Assembly: GCF_001735805.1 (NCBI RefSeq) | Contig: NZ_CP017248.1 | Coordinates: 5,022,001-5,086,000, forward strand | Source of the DNA: Streptomyces fodineus | GTDB taxonomy: Bacteria > Actinomycetota > Actinomycetes > Streptomycetales > Streptomycetaceae | Direction: 5' to 3' | Length of the DNA stretch: 64,000 nucleotides | Part shown: positions 1 through 8,928 of the stretch, piece by piece | Numbering within the stretch: the stretch's first letter is position 1 | How the letters are laid out: each line of letters starts with the position of its first letter | Notes under the pieces: model-generated | Seen by the model: only the letters and a program-made list of their open reading frames with translations | The model's database searches: none | Told to the model about the DNA's origin: nothing | Program-made: the position numbers and the translations under genes

Positions 1-1257
1 GGCCTCGACCGGGTTGCGGTCCAGCCAGTCGTTGAGGTGCTCGTAGACCGCCTTCTGCACGAAGGTCTTGGCCTCCGTGTTGCCCAGCTTGGTCTTCGTC
101 TGGCCCTCGAACTGCGGCTCGCTCAGCTTGACCGAGATGATCGCGGTCAGACCCTCACGGATGTCGTCACCGGTGAGGTTGTCGTCCTTCTCGCGCAGCA
201 GCTTCTTGTCGCGCGCGTACTTGTTGATCAGGCTCGTGAGGGCCGCGCGGAAGCCCTCCTCGTGCGTACCGCCCTCGTGGGTGTGGATGATGTTGGCGAA
301 CGAGTACACGCCCTCGCTGTAGCCGCTGTTCCACTGCATGGCGACCTCGAGGGACAGGCTCTTGTCCTTGTCCTCGGCCTCCAGGTCGATGACGGTGGGG
401 TGCACCGCCTCTCCCTTGCGGGAGTTGAGGTACTTCACGAAGTCGACGATGCCGCCCTCGTAGTAGTACGTGACGGTCTTGACCTCGGCCTTCTCGTCCG
501 CACCCGCCTCGTCCGCACCGCTGGTGGCCTTCGCCGACTCGCGCTCGTCGGTGAGTTTGATCGTCAAACCCTTGTTGAGGAACGCCATCTCCTGGAAACG
601 CCGCGACAGCGTCTCGAAGGAGTACTCGGTGGTCTCGAAGATGTCGGGGTCGGCCCAGAAGGTGACCGAGGTGCCGGTCTCGTCCGTGGCCTCGTGCTGG
701 ACGAGCGGGGCCGTCGGGACGCCGAGCTTGTAGTCCTGCGTCCAGCGGTGGCCGTCGGTCCTGATCTCGACGGCGACCTTCGTGGACAGCGCGTTGACGA
801 CGGACACACCCACGCCGTGCAGACCGCCGGAGACGGCGTAACCGCCGCCGCCGAACTTGCCGCCCGCGTGCAGCACGGTCAGCACGACCTCGACGGCCGG
901 CTTGCCCTCGGAGGGCACGATGCCCACCGGGATGCCACGGCCGTTGTCGACGACCCGGACGCCGCCGTCGGCGAGGATCGTGACATCGATCGTGTCCGCG
1001 TACCCGGCCAGCGCCTCGTCGACCGAGTTGTCGACGACCTCGTACACCAGGTGGTGCAGACCGCGCTCGCCCGTGGAACCGATGTACATGCCGGGCCGCT
1101 TGCGGACCGCGTCCAGCCCTTCGAGCACGGTGATGGCGCTGGCGTCGTAGGAGGCAGAGGCTGCTGCCTCGCTGTTCACGGGGGCCTCGGTGGGCTCGCC
1201 GTTCACGCCGGCGTCGGTGGACGGGATGTTCTCGTTGGGGTTGCCGGAATCGGCCAC
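1..1257 (-). CDS. gyrB: DNA gyrase subunit B (3' end outside window)
   Basis: ATPase subunit of type II topoisomerase, which with GyrA introduces negative supercoils. The visible 419 codons cover the GHKL ATPase and transducer domains. The ATP-site motifs VVDNSVDEA, DNGRGIPV and GLHGVGVSVVNALS are all present. The Toprim domain that should follow lies beyond position 1, so the gene is partial only because of the window edge. The start is a GTG at 1255-1257 preceded by a GAAAGGG ribosome site, giving VADSGNPNENIP. The N terminus carries about 35 acidic/Ser-rich residues before the conserved core, as is common in Streptomyces. gyrA is expected just beyond the left edge. The gene lies downstream of dciA in the same orientation, separated by about 400 bp that probably hold its own promoter. 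Confidence 0.97.
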   Translation of the reverse strand, partial: MADSGNPNENIPSTDAGVNGEPTEAPVNSEAAASASYDASAITVLEGLDAVRKRPGMYIGSTGERGLHHLVYEVVDNSVDEALAGYADTIDVTILADGGVRVVDNGRGIPVGIVPSEGKPAVEVVLTVLHAGGKFGGGGYAVSGGLHGVGVSVVNALSTKVAVEIRTDGHRWTQDYKLGVPTAPLVQHEATDETGTSVTFWADPDIFETTEYSFETLSRRFQEMAFLNKGLTIKLTDERESAKATSGADEAGADEKAEVKTVTYYYEGGIVDFVKYLNSRKGEAVHPTVIDLEAEDKDKSLSLEVAMQWNSGYSEGVYSFANIIHTHEGGTHEEGFRAALTSLINKYARDKKLLREKDDNLTGDDIREGLTAIISVKLSEPQFEGQTKTKLGNTEAKTFVQKAVYEHLNDWLDRNPVEA

Positions 1258-1654
1258 GAAGCGCCCTTTCTGGCACAGCACGAGCCGGGCTCGTCGGCAG
1301 GTTGCCGGAGCGGCTGCGGCATGTTGCGGTGGTAAGCCTTGATCAGCGTTGCTCAGCTTTTCCCGGGCGGTCCCCACATTGGGGCGGGATTGTCTTCCAG
1401 TCTACCGGTAGGTCTGACATCGATGGGGGTTTGCCGGTACCTGAGTCCCCATGTGCCGCCCTGAACCGACCTCGACCGGGTCCCGATATGCGGATGGGGG
1501 CTCCAAGGGGCTCACAGCGGCACTCAGCGCTTCGAGGCGTCAACCCTTGGCTACTGGGGGGTCAGATGGCGGTCCGCCGGTGCCTCGGCGGCTGTCCACA
1601 CCTGTGTACGGCGCCGCGACGGCAGCGCGGTCACCGGCTTCGACGTGAGGTACG
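1258..1654 (-). promoter_or_regulatory. dciA-gyrB intergenic region, probable gyrB promoter
   Basis: No gene is supported here; the open frames on the plus strand are GC-bias artefacts. The stretch should contain the gyrBA promoter, which in Streptomyces is known to respond to supercoiling. I cannot place the -10 and -35 boxes by eye. One DnaA-box-like word, CTGTCCACA, lies at 1592-1600 and differs from TTGTCCACA by one base. Confidence 0.45.
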
Positions 1655-2212
1655 TCACCCGTACGTATCGCCGGGCCCGGAGCTCCCCGGAGCCCGCAGC
1701 GGGCCGTGGCGGCGGGCCGGTCCGCCCGGATTGAGCACCTTGATCATCCGCACGGTGCCGTGCCCGAGATCCTCGTTCAGGCGGGCGACCAGCGCGGGCG
1801 CGAGGTGGCGCAGCTGGGTCGCCCAGGCCGTCGAGTCGCAGCTCACGGTCAGCACGCGCTCGTCCTCGTCGTACCGCTGCGGCACACAGTGCTTGGCCAG
1901 GTCCTCGCCGACGATCTGCGGCCAGCGGCCCATCACCCCGCCCACCGCCGCCGGGGTCTCCCAGCCGCGCTCGGTCAGCAGCCGGTTGATCGCGGCGCCC
2001 AGCGCCATCGGGTCGCGGCCGTCGGCGCGCGCGCCGGAGCGCAGCCCGCCGCCGCGCCGGGCCTGCTTCTTCTGCCGCGCCGCGTCCCCACGCGCGCGTG
2101 CCTGCTCCTTCGCCGCGCGCAACGCCACGCGCGCGAGGTCGACGCCGGAGGGTTCGTTGTCGCTCTGCTTCCGATTCCCCGGATTCTGGGGGGTGGGTTC
2201 GCCGGTGCTCAT
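1655..2212 (-). CDS. dciA: DUF721/DciA family protein, probable DnaB helicase operator
   Basis: 185 residues. The first ~70 are charged and rich in Arg, Lys and Gln, probably disordered. The conserved DUF721 region follows (GRWPQIVGEDLAKHCVP, then LTVSCDSTAWATQL). DUF721 proteins are the DciA family, the widespread factor that helps deliver DnaB helicase in bacteria lacking DnaC or DnaI. The ATG overlaps the recF stop by four bases (ATGA), so translation is probably coupled to recF. The position between recF and gyrB is conserved in actinomycetes. The family assignment is strong from motif and position; the role in helicase loading is transferred from other species. Confidence 0.88.
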   Translation of the reverse strand: MSTGEPTPQNPGNRKQSDNEPSGVDLARVALRAAKEQARARGDAARQKKQARRGGGLRSGARADGRDPMALGAAINRLLTERGWETPAAVGGVMGRWPQIVGEDLAKHCVPQRYDEDERVLTVSCDSTAWATQLRHLAPALVARLNEDLGHGTVRMIKVLNPGGPARRHGPLRAPGSSGPGDTYG

Positions 2213-3330
2213 ACGCGCTCCACCGTCCCGCCGGACACGGTGTACCGCGCCCCGGTCAGGACATGCGGTACGTCGTCGTCCACGGCGGCCGTGACCAGCA
2301 CCTGCTCGCCGGGCGCGACCAGCTCGGCCAGCCGCTCACGGCGGCGCGTGTCCAGCTCCGCGAAGACGTCGTCCAGGACCAGCACCGGCTCATTGCCCTC
2401 GGCCCGCAGCAGGTCGTAGGAGGCCAGCCGCAGAGCGAGGGCATAGGACCAGGACTCGCCGTGCGAGGCGTACCCCTTGGCGGGCAGCTGACCGAGTTTG
2501 AGAATCACATCGTCCCGATGAGGGCCTACGAGGGTGACACCGCGCTCGATCTCCTGCTTGCGCGCCTCCGCCAGGGCCGCCATCAGCTGGGCGTAGAGAT
2601 CTTCGCGCGCGTGCGCCTCACCGGGCGCGGACGGCTTGTACTCCAGCGCCAGCGGCCCACCGCCGGGGGCCAGTTGCTCGTACGCCTTGTCGGCCAGCGG
2701 CTGCAGCGCGGCTATCAGATCCAGCCGCTGGGCGAGCAACTCGGCGCCCGCCCGCGCGAGATGCTGGTCCCACACGTCGAGCGTGGACAGATCCATCGAC
2801 CGCCCCCCGTGCCGGCGCGCGAGAGCGGCCGTCTTGAGGAGCGTGTTGCGCTGCTTGAGGACGCGCTCGTAGTCGGAGCGCACCCCGGCCATGCGCGGCG
2901 ACCGGGCCGTGATCAGCTCGTCGAGGAACCGCCGCCGTTCGCCCGGATCCCCTTTGACGAGGGCGAGGTCTTCGGGCGCGAACAGCACGGTCCGTACGAT
3001 CCCCAGTATGTCCCTCGGCCTGACCTGCGAGGACCTGTTGATGCGGGCACGGTTGGCCTTTCCGGGATTCAGCTCCAGCTCGACCAGCTGCTGCCTCTCG
3101 CCCTGCCGGACCTGCGCCCGGATGACGGCCCGCTCGGCGCCCATGCGGACGAGCGGGGCGTCGGAGGCGACCCGGTGACTGCCCAGGGTCGCCAGATACC
3201 CGATCGCCTCCACCAGATTGGTCTTGCCCTGCCCGTTGGGGCCGACGAAGGCGGTGACGCCCGGGTCGAGCGGAACCTCGGCCCGGGCGTACGAGCGGAA
3301 GTCGGCCAGCGAAAGATGCGTGACGTGCAT
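2209..3330 (-). CDS. recF: DNA replication and repair protein RecF
   Basis: SMC-like ATPase acting with RecO and RecR to load RecA at single-strand gaps and stalled forks. The 373-residue protein has Walker A GPNGQGKTNL near residue 30 and, near the C terminus, the signature region around SHGESWSYALALRLA followed by Walker B VLVLDDVFAELD. The chosen start is the ATG at 3328-3330 (MHVTHLSLADFRSY), which matches the RecF family N terminus. An upstream in-frame extension to 3378 runs through repeat-rich intergenic sequence and is rejected. The 3' end overlaps dciA by four bases. About 90 bp of tandem TGTGGA repeats separate it from gnd. Confidence 0.97.
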   Translation of the reverse strand: MHVTHLSLADFRSYARAEVPLDPGVTAFVGPNGQGKTNLVEAIGYLATLGSHRVASDAPLVRMGAERAVIRAQVRQGERQQLVELELNPGKANRARINRSSQVRPRDILGIVRTVLFAPEDLALVKGDPGERRRFLDELITARSPRMAGVRSDYERVLKQRNTLLKTAALARRHGGRSMDLSTLDVWDQHLARAGAELLAQRLDLIAALQPLADKAYEQLAPGGGPLALEYKPSAPGEAHAREDLYAQLMAALAEARKQEIERGVTLVGPHRDDVILKLGQLPAKGYASHGESWSYALALRLASYDLLRAEGNEPVLVLDDVFAELDTRRRERLAELVAPGEQVLVTAAVDDDVPHVLTGARYTVSGGTVERV

Positions 3331-3365
3331 GGTCGTTTCGCCGGCCTTCCTCAGAGTGCTGATGG

Positions 3366-3423
3366 GCTGTGGATCCACAGGTCGGCGGACCTGTGGATCT
3401 GTGGACTGTGGATCTGTGGATTA
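3366..3423. repeat. TGTGGA tandem array between gnd and recF
   Basis: Copies of TGTGGAtc or close variants start at about 3368, 3392, 3400, 3407 and 3415. The last four are spaced 7-8 bp apart, and the last runs into the gnd stop codon. An inverted copy (GGATCCACAG) lies at 3371-3380. The words resemble the left part of the DnaA box TGTGGATAA/TGTGGACAA, but none is a full consensus match. The array could be a DnaA binding or titration site, or the recF promoter region. Confidence 0.6.
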
Positions 3424-4299
3424 CTTCTTCTCTACGGCGTGCCCGCCGAACTGGTTGCGCAGCGCGGCGATCATCTTCATCTGCGGCGAGTCCTCCTGGC
3501 GGGAGGCGAACCGCGCGAACAGCGACGCGGTGATCGCCGGCAGCGGCACCGCGTGGTCGATCGCGGCCTCCACAGTCCAGCGTCCCTCACCGGAGTCCTG
3601 TGCATAACCGCGCAGCCCGTCCAGGTGCTCGTCCTCGTCCAGGGCGTTGACGGCCAGGTCGAGCAGCCAGGACCGGATGACGGTGCCCTCCTGCCAGGAC
3701 CGGAAGACCTCACGGACGTCCGTGACGGAGTCGGCCTTCTCCAGCAGCTCCCAGCCTTCGGCGTAGGCCTGCATCATCGCGTACTCGATGCCGTTGTGGA
3801 CCATCTTCGCGAAATGGCCCGCGCCGACCTTGCCGGCGTGCACCGAGCCGAAGTCGCCCTCCGGCTTCAGCGCGTCGAAGACGGGCTGCACCTTGGCGAC
3901 GTTCTCGGCGTCACCGCCGTACATCAGGGCGTAGCCGTTCTCCAGCCCCCAGACGCCGCCGGACACTCCGCAGTCGACGAAACCTATGCCCTTGGCCGCC
4001 AGCTCCTCGGCGTGCTTCTCGTCGTCCGTCCAGCGGGAGTTGCCGCCGTCCACGACCACGTCCCCGGGCTCCAGCAGCTCGGCGAGCTGGTCGATGGTCG
4101 ACTGGGTGGGCTCGCCGGCCGGAACCATCACCCAGACCACGCGCGGACCGCCGCTGAGCTTGCCCACAAGCTCCTCCAGGCTGTGGACATCCGCGAGGTC
4201 CGCGTTGCGGTCGTATCCGATGACGGTGTGGCCCGCGCGGCGGATCCGCTCGCGCATGTTGCCGCCCATCTTGCCGAGGCCGACGAGACCGAGCTCCAT
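3421..4299 (-). CDS. gnd: 6-phosphogluconate dehydrogenase, decarboxylating (short type)
   Basis: Oxidises 6-phosphogluconate to ribulose 5-phosphate and CO2 in the pentose phosphate pathway. The 292-residue length matches the short, often NAD-preferring GntZ/YqeC class rather than the ~470-residue dimeric enzyme. Visible features are the N-terminal nucleotide motif GLGKMGGNM, the conserved DGGNSRWTDD, FVDCGVSGGVWG and the active-site stretch KMVHNGIEYAMMQ. It lies between dnaN and recF, a placement typical of actinomycetes with no obvious link to replication. The start ATG is at 4297-4299. About 230 bp separate it from dnaN. Confidence 0.95.
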   Translation of the reverse strand: MELGLVGLGKMGGNMRERIRRAGHTVIGYDRNADLADVHSLEELVGKLSGGPRVVWVMVPAGEPTQSTIDQLAELLEPGDVVVDGGNSRWTDDEKHAEELAAKGIGFVDCGVSGGVWGLENGYALMYGGDAENVAKVQPVFDALKPEGDFGSVHAGKVGAGHFAKMVHNGIEYAMMQAYAEGWELLEKADSVTDVREVFRSWQEGTVIRSWLLDLAVNALDEDEHLDGLRGYAQDSGEGRWTVEAAIDHAVPLPAITASLFARFASRQEDSPQMKMIAALRNQFGGHAVEKK

Positions 4300-4529
4300 C
4301 AGTTGTGTTCCTTAGGTCGCTGTGTGGCGTGAGAGGCACCTGTGTGCCGAGCCGAGCCTAATCGCGACCCCTTGTGCACAGCTGTGGGCATACGCGCTCA
4401 CCTGCGGTTTTCCGGAGGGAGCCACAGTACCGTCGGCCTCCTGGTGCCGCTGCGGCCCCACCTCCCCCAGCCACAGCACCGGGCACCCACACCGGGCACC
4501 CGGCACTGTCAACAGCTGTGGACAACCGG
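4300..4529. promoter_or_regulatory. dnaN-gnd intergenic region with a consensus DnaA box
   Basis: TGTGGACAA at 4517-4525 is an exact complement of the Streptomyces DnaA box TTGTCCACA, immediately downstream of dnaN. A weaker TTGTGCACA lies at about 4373-4381. A short direct repeat of CCGGGCACCC occurs near 4480-4500. The stretch presumably carries the dnaN terminator and the gnd promoter. No gene is present. Confidence 0.6.
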
Positions 4530-5660
4530 TCAGCCGCTGAGGCGCACCGGCATGATCAGGTACTTGTACGCGTCGTCGGCCTCGGCATCCACCGCCGGCT
4601 TCCCGCTGAGCAGCGCCGGCTTCGTGGACGTGGTGAACGACAGCTGAGCCACCGGGGAGTCGATCGCGCTCAGACCGTCCAGCAGGAACGTCGGGTTGAA
4701 GGCGATGGAGATGTCGTCGCCGTCCAGCTGGGCGTCGACCCTTTCCACAGCCTGTGCATCGTCGCTGGACCCGGCCTCGAGGATGAGCACGCCCTGCTCG
4801 AAGCTCAGCCGCACCGGGGTGTTCCGCTCGGCCACCAGCGCCACACGCTTGACGGCCTCCACGAAGGGCGCGGTCTCGATCACGGCGACGGAGTTGAACT
4901 CGGTCGGGAACAGCGTGCGGTACTTCGGCAGGTCGCCCTCGAGCAGCCGCGTGGTCGTACGACGCCCGGCGCCCTCGAAGCCGATCAGCCCCTCGCCCGC
5001 GCCGGACCCGGACAGCGCCAGCGTCACGCTGTCACCCGCACCGAGCGACTTGGCGGTGTCCAGGAGCGTCTTGGCCGGGACCAGGGCGACCGCGGAGGCG
5101 TCCGGGTTCTCCGGCTTCCACAGGAACTCGCGGACGGCGAAGCGGTAGCGGTCGGTGGAGGCCAGGGTGACCGTGTCGCCCTCGATCTCGATCCGCACAC
5201 CGGTGAGGACGGGCAGCGTGTCGTCACGGCCGGCGGCGATGGCCACCTGGGACACGGCGGCCGCGAAGACCTCGCCGGGGACGGTGCCGGTGGCGTTCGG
5301 CATCTGCGGCAGCGCCGGGTACTCCTCCACAGGCAGGGTGTGCAGGGTGAACCGGGAGGACCCGCAGACCACGGTCGCCCGTACACCGTCTGTGGAAATC
5401 TCCACCGGCCGGTTGGGGAGAGCGCGGGAGATGTCGGCGAGCAGGCGGCCGGAGACGAGGACGGTGCCCTCCTCCTCGACCTCGGCTTCCACGGACACGC
5501 GCGCGGAGACCTCGTAGTCGAAGCTCGACAGGCTCAGCTGGCCGTCCTCGGCCTTGAGGAGAAGGCCGGCGAGGACAGGCGCCGGCGGACGGGCCGGGAG
5601 GCTGCGTGCCGCCCACGCCACTGCCTCCGCGAGTACGTCGCGTTCCACCCGGATCTTCAC
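4530..5660 (-). CDS. dnaN: DNA polymerase III subunit beta (sliding clamp)
   Basis: Ring clamp that tethers the replicative polymerase to DNA and recruits repair factors. 376 residues with the usual three repeated clamp domains. It begins VKIRVERDVLAEAV and ends in the conserved YKYLIMPVRLSG. The start is a GTG at 5658-5660, and the product has the normal family length. The gene is read away from oriC, with dnaA on the other side of the origin. This is the classical dnaA-oriC-dnaN arrangement with a long origin spacer, as in other Streptomyces. Confidence 0.98.
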   Translation of the reverse strand: MKIRVERDVLAEAVAWAARSLPARPPAPVLAGLLLKAEDGQLSLSSFDYEVSARVSVEAEVEEEGTVLVSGRLLADISRALPNRPVEISTDGVRATVVCGSSRFTLHTLPVEEYPALPQMPNATGTVPGEVFAAAVSQVAIAAGRDDTLPVLTGVRIEIEGDTVTLASTDRYRFAVREFLWKPENPDASAVALVPAKTLLDTAKSLGAGDSVTLALSGSGAGEGLIGFEGAGRRTTTRLLEGDLPKYRTLFPTEFNSVAVIETAPFVEAVKRVALVAERNTPVRLSFEQGVLILEAGSSDDAQAVERVDAQLDGDDISIAFNPTFLLDGLSAIDSPVAQLSFTTSTKPALLSGKPAVDAEADDAYKYLIMPVRLSG

Positions 5661-6555
5661 CGTAAGCCGCCTCCTGCTGTTGCTACTGAGTCCTCCGACT
5701 CGGTGTCACCGCCCACTGCGAAGGGAAGGACACCGGGGACCAGTCTGACGCACCGCACTGACAGTAGGTGCCCGTCGGGGTCAAGTCGCTCCGGGAGGCA
5801 GCCGGGCACGAGACGGCGAGTTGTGCACAGCCCCCGCTTCAAAGCGATTTCCGAGCTCTCTCTAGTTGGGAGTAGTAGTAGGGCCTGTGGATACCGTGGA
5901 TAACCACGTTTGCCCAGCTCAGAGCCAAGATTTTGTCCACTGGGCCTGTGGGTGACGCCGGTGGACAACCGGGGGTATCTGTGGAGAACGGAAAGTTCTG
6001 CACACCTCGCCCACAGCCTGAGGGCAGTTCTCCCCAGCTGCGTCCCCAGCTTTACCCACGTTTCCCACACCCCAACCCGGCACCTTCGTGTGACGGCTTT
6101 CACTCGACGCGGTGATCGGGTGCGTCGCGTTGCCGAACAGTGGACAGCCATGTGGAGAAGCCGGAGATCACTGGGGACAACCGGCTCCCGCCTGTGGGCC
6201 GCCGGTGGAAAACCTCGTACACACCCTGTGGATCTTCGCTGCGTCCACAGCCTGTGGAGATCCTTCGTCCACGATTCCACAGGCACCTGAACTGGGCGAA
6301 CGCGGGATGAACAGGCTCCCTGTGGACGCCGTTCGGGACAACTCCACAGTCCCCAGCATGTGGACGGAAGAAACCCAGCGAATCTGTGGAGAGTGGCCGT
6401 AACCAGGCAGGTAATCGAACACCGGGCGGCGCCCGGGCAACACTCCACCCACTGGGCACCGGCATGGCGGAGAGCGGCCATGCCAAAGGGCGCCCCCGGG
6501 ACACGTATCCCGAAGGCGCCCTCAGCGTCGGCGTACGGCCGGCGTCAGCCGCACC
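5661..6555. other. oriC: Chromosomal replication origin oriC
   Basis: The 895 bp between dnaN and dnaA contain no credible gene but many DnaA boxes related to TTGTCCACA in both orientations. Those I can place include 5821-5829, 5886-5894, 5895-5903, 5933-5941, 5960-5968, 5980-5988, 6061-6069, 6151-6159, 6172-6180, 6227-6235, 6241-6249, 6253-6261, 6265-6273, 6321-6329, 6359-6367 and 6385-6393. Most deviate by one or two bases, so this looks like a multi-box array of mainly low-affinity sites. Streptomyces origins are known for about 19 boxes in two clusters; here the boxes fall roughly into 5820-6070 and 6150-6395. No long AT-rich unwinding element is evident, although 5865-5880 is locally less GC-rich. 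The dnaN promoter should lie at 5661-5820. Confidence 0.95.
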
Positions 6556-8532
6556 TCACCCGTTCTTGATCCGGTTCGTCAGCTCGGTCACCTGGTTGTA
6601 GATCGACCGCCGCTCGGCCATCAGCGCCCGGATCTTGCGATCGGCGTGCATGACGGTCGTGTGATCGCGCCCGCCGAACTGTGCCCCGATCTTCGGCAGC
6701 GACAGATCGGTCAGCTCCCGGCACAGATACATGGCGATCTGCCGCGCGGTGACCAGCGCGCGCCCGCGCGAGGTGCCGCACAGGTCCTCCACCGTCAGCC
6801 CGAAGTAGTCGGCGGTGGCCGCCATGATGGCCGTGGCCGTGATCTCGGGCGCGCTGTCCTCGCCGCCGGGGATCAGGTCCTTCAGGACGATCTCGGTCAG
6901 GCCCAGGTCCACCGGCTGCCGGTTCAGCGAGGCGAACGCCGTCACCCGGATCAGCGCGCCCTCCAGCTCACGGATGTTCCGCGAGATCCGGGAGGCGATG
7001 AACTCCAGCACCTCCGGCGGGGCGTTGAGCTGCTCCTGCACCGCCTTCTTGCGCAGGATCGCGATACGCGTCTCCAGCTCGGGCGGCTGGACGTCGGTGA
7101 TCAGGCCCCACTCGAAACGGTTGCGCAGCCGGTCCTCCAGCGTGACCAGCTGCTTGGGCGGCCGGTCGGAGGACAGCACGATCTGCTTGTTGGCGTTGTG
7201 GAGCGTGTTGAAGGTGTGGAAGAACTCCTCCTGCGTCGACTCCTTGTCCGCGAGGAACTGGATGTCGTCGACGAGCAGGATGTCCATCTCCCGGTAGCGC
7301 TTGCGGAAGCTGTCGCCCTTGCCGTCGCGGATGGAGTTGATGAACTCGTTGGTGAACTCCTCCGAGCTGACGTACCGCACGCGCGTGCCCGGATAGAGGC
7401 TGCGTGCGTAGTGCCCGATCGCGTGCAGCAGATGCGTCTTGCCGAGCCCCGACTCCCCGTAGATGAACAGGGGGTTGTACGCCTTCGCCGGTGCCTCGGC
7501 GACGGCCACCGCGGCCGCGTGCGCGAACCGGTTGGAGGCGCCGATGACGAACGTGTCGAAGAGGTACTTCGGGTTCAGCCGTGCCGTCGGCTCGCCGGGA
7601 CCGCTCGCGGGCGCGGGCTGTGCGGCCAGCGGGCCGGGGGCGCCGGTCGCGGGCAGGTCGGGCCGGCCGGGGCCGCCGCGGTGCGCCGGGCCGCCGCCCG
7701 GCGACTGCTCGGGCATCTCGCGGCGGACGGGGTCGCGCTGGTCGTACTCGGTGCGGGACGGGTCGTAATCGGGGCGCGCAGAGTCGTAGTCCGGGCGCCC
7801 TGAGTCGTAGTCCCCGCGGGGGCTGTCGTACTCGCCGCGCTGCTTCTCGTACGACGGCCGGTCCATGCCCTGCGAGCGGTAGTCCGAGGAGGGCGGGCCG
7901 TAGTCCGGACCGGAGCCGTAGGCGTCGTGCGACGACGGCGAGGCGTATGGATCGCGCTCGGGGAAGCCGAGCCGGGGCTGCTGCCAGCTGTACTCGTCCT
8001 GGGCCGGGCGCGGCCAGGTGCCGGGCTCGCGGCGCTGGTACTCGGAAGGGTACGCCGGGCGCACGACGGGGAGCTGGTCCGCGCGGGACTGCTGCTCGGC
8101 CTGCGGCTGGTCGGGGCCGCGGTGGCGGCCGTAGCCCTCGTAGGGCCGTTCCTCGTACGACCGGTCGTCGTAGGAGGGCCCGGACGGCAGTTCGGGCTCT
8201 TCGTAGCGCGGCTTGGGCGCCTGCTGCATGGGCGCCGCGGGGGCCGGCGGCTCGCCCGCGGAGTCGTCCACGGTGATCGCGATGCGGATGGGACGGCCGC
8301 ACTCGCGGCTCAGCGTCTCGCTGACGACCGGCGCGAGACGGCCCTCCAGTACGCCCTTCGCGAATTCGTTCGGCACGGCGAGCAGGGCGGTGTCCGCGAC
8401 CAGCGCGAGCGGCTGGCAGCGCCGGATCCAGTGCTCGTCCTTCGCCTCGACACCCTGTCCGCGGCCCTCTCCGAGGAGCTGCTCCAGTACTCGCGGCCAC
8501 ACTGCGGCAAGATCGGCGGGTACGTCAGCCAC
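6556..8532 (-). CDS. dnaA: Chromosomal replication initiator protein DnaA
   Basis: AAA+ initiator that binds the oriC boxes and opens the origin. 658 residues, much longer than E. coli DnaA because of a large linker. Domain I is about residues 1-90. The linker, about 95-320, is rich in Pro, Tyr, Asp and Arg. The AAA+ domain has Walker A GESGLGKT at 359-366 and Walker B LLVDDIQFL. Domain IV carries the DNA-binding signature GGRDHTTVMHADRKI near the C terminus. The start is a GTG at 8530-8532 (VADVPADLAAVWPRVL). Within the linker, about residues 233-268, a seven-residue motif of the form (G/P)(D/E)YDSxR is repeated four to five times. Two DnaA-box-like words lie upstream and suggest autoregulation. 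Confidence 0.98.
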   Translation of the reverse strand: MADVPADLAAVWPRVLEQLLGEGRGQGVEAKDEHWIRRCQPLALVADTALLAVPNEFAKGVLEGRLAPVVSETLSRECGRPIRIAITVDDSAGEPPAPAAPMQQAPKPRYEEPELPSGPSYDDRSYEERPYEGYGRHRGPDQPQAEQQSRADQLPVVRPAYPSEYQRREPGTWPRPAQDEYSWQQPRLGFPERDPYASPSSHDAYGSGPDYGPPSSDYRSQGMDRPSYEKQRGEYDSPRGDYDSGRPDYDSARPDYDPSRTEYDQRDPVRREMPEQSPGGGPAHRGGPGRPDLPATGAPGPLAAQPAPASGPGEPTARLNPKYLFDTFVIGASNRFAHAAAVAVAEAPAKAYNPLFIYGESGLGKTHLLHAIGHYARSLYPGTRVRYVSSEEFTNEFINSIRDGKGDSFRKRYREMDILLVDDIQFLADKESTQEEFFHTFNTLHNANKQIVLSSDRPPKQLVTLEDRLRNRFEWGLITDVQPPELETRIAILRKKAVQEQLNAPPEVLEFIASRISRNIRELEGALIRVTAFASLNRQPVDLGLTEIVLKDLIPGGEDSAPEITATAIMAATADYFGLTVEDLCGTSRGRALVTARQIAMYLCRELTDLSLPKIGAQFGGRDHTTVMHADRKIRALMAERRSIYNQVTELTNRIKNG

Positions 8533-8928
8533 AGGGCACGCTCTCTCACAGGTCCCACGAACGTGTGATCGCGGAACGGGTCGGGGGGTACTTCGGGTGA
8601 TCGGTGGGTCAAACCCGCCGGGGCGGGGGACAAAAGAACGAATCGGAGTTCAGCCACGGTAGTCAGCGCGGCGGGTGCGGTTCAAGTTGTTGTCCCCAGC
8701 CTGTGGATAGTGTCTCTCCGTGACCCTCGGTTTGACCGGATGGCGTAGCCCCGCGTACCGTAACCAGGTCGAGTTGTCGATGGCTGCTGCCGCCTGCCTC
8801 CGAAGGGCACAGGTCACGTCAGGTGATCGGGAAGCGGTGCACTCGGGCGTGACGCGAGCTACTCGTGGGCGCACGGTGACAGCCAAGACGGCACCCGCCA
8901 CCACCGATTTGATTTCTGGAGCCCCCGA
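8533..8928. promoter_or_regulatory. dnaA-rpmH divergent promoter region
   Basis: Nearly 400 bp with no supported gene, between the divergently read dnaA and rpmH. DnaA-box-like words TTGTCCCCA (8690-8698) and TGTGGATAG (8702-8710) lie about 160-180 bp upstream of the dnaA start. A close pair of boxes in this position autoregulates dnaA in studied Streptomyces. The right half must hold the rpmH promoter and leader; I cannot assign exact boxes. Confidence 0.65.

Noticed and set aside
2098..4332. Long plus-strand open frame (744 codons) opposite recF and gnd
   Set aside because: It is antisense to two clear genes and arises from high GC, with no family features. The same reasoning removes the 956-codon minus frame at 32700-35570 and similar mirror frames opposite gyrB, dnaA, thiC and others.
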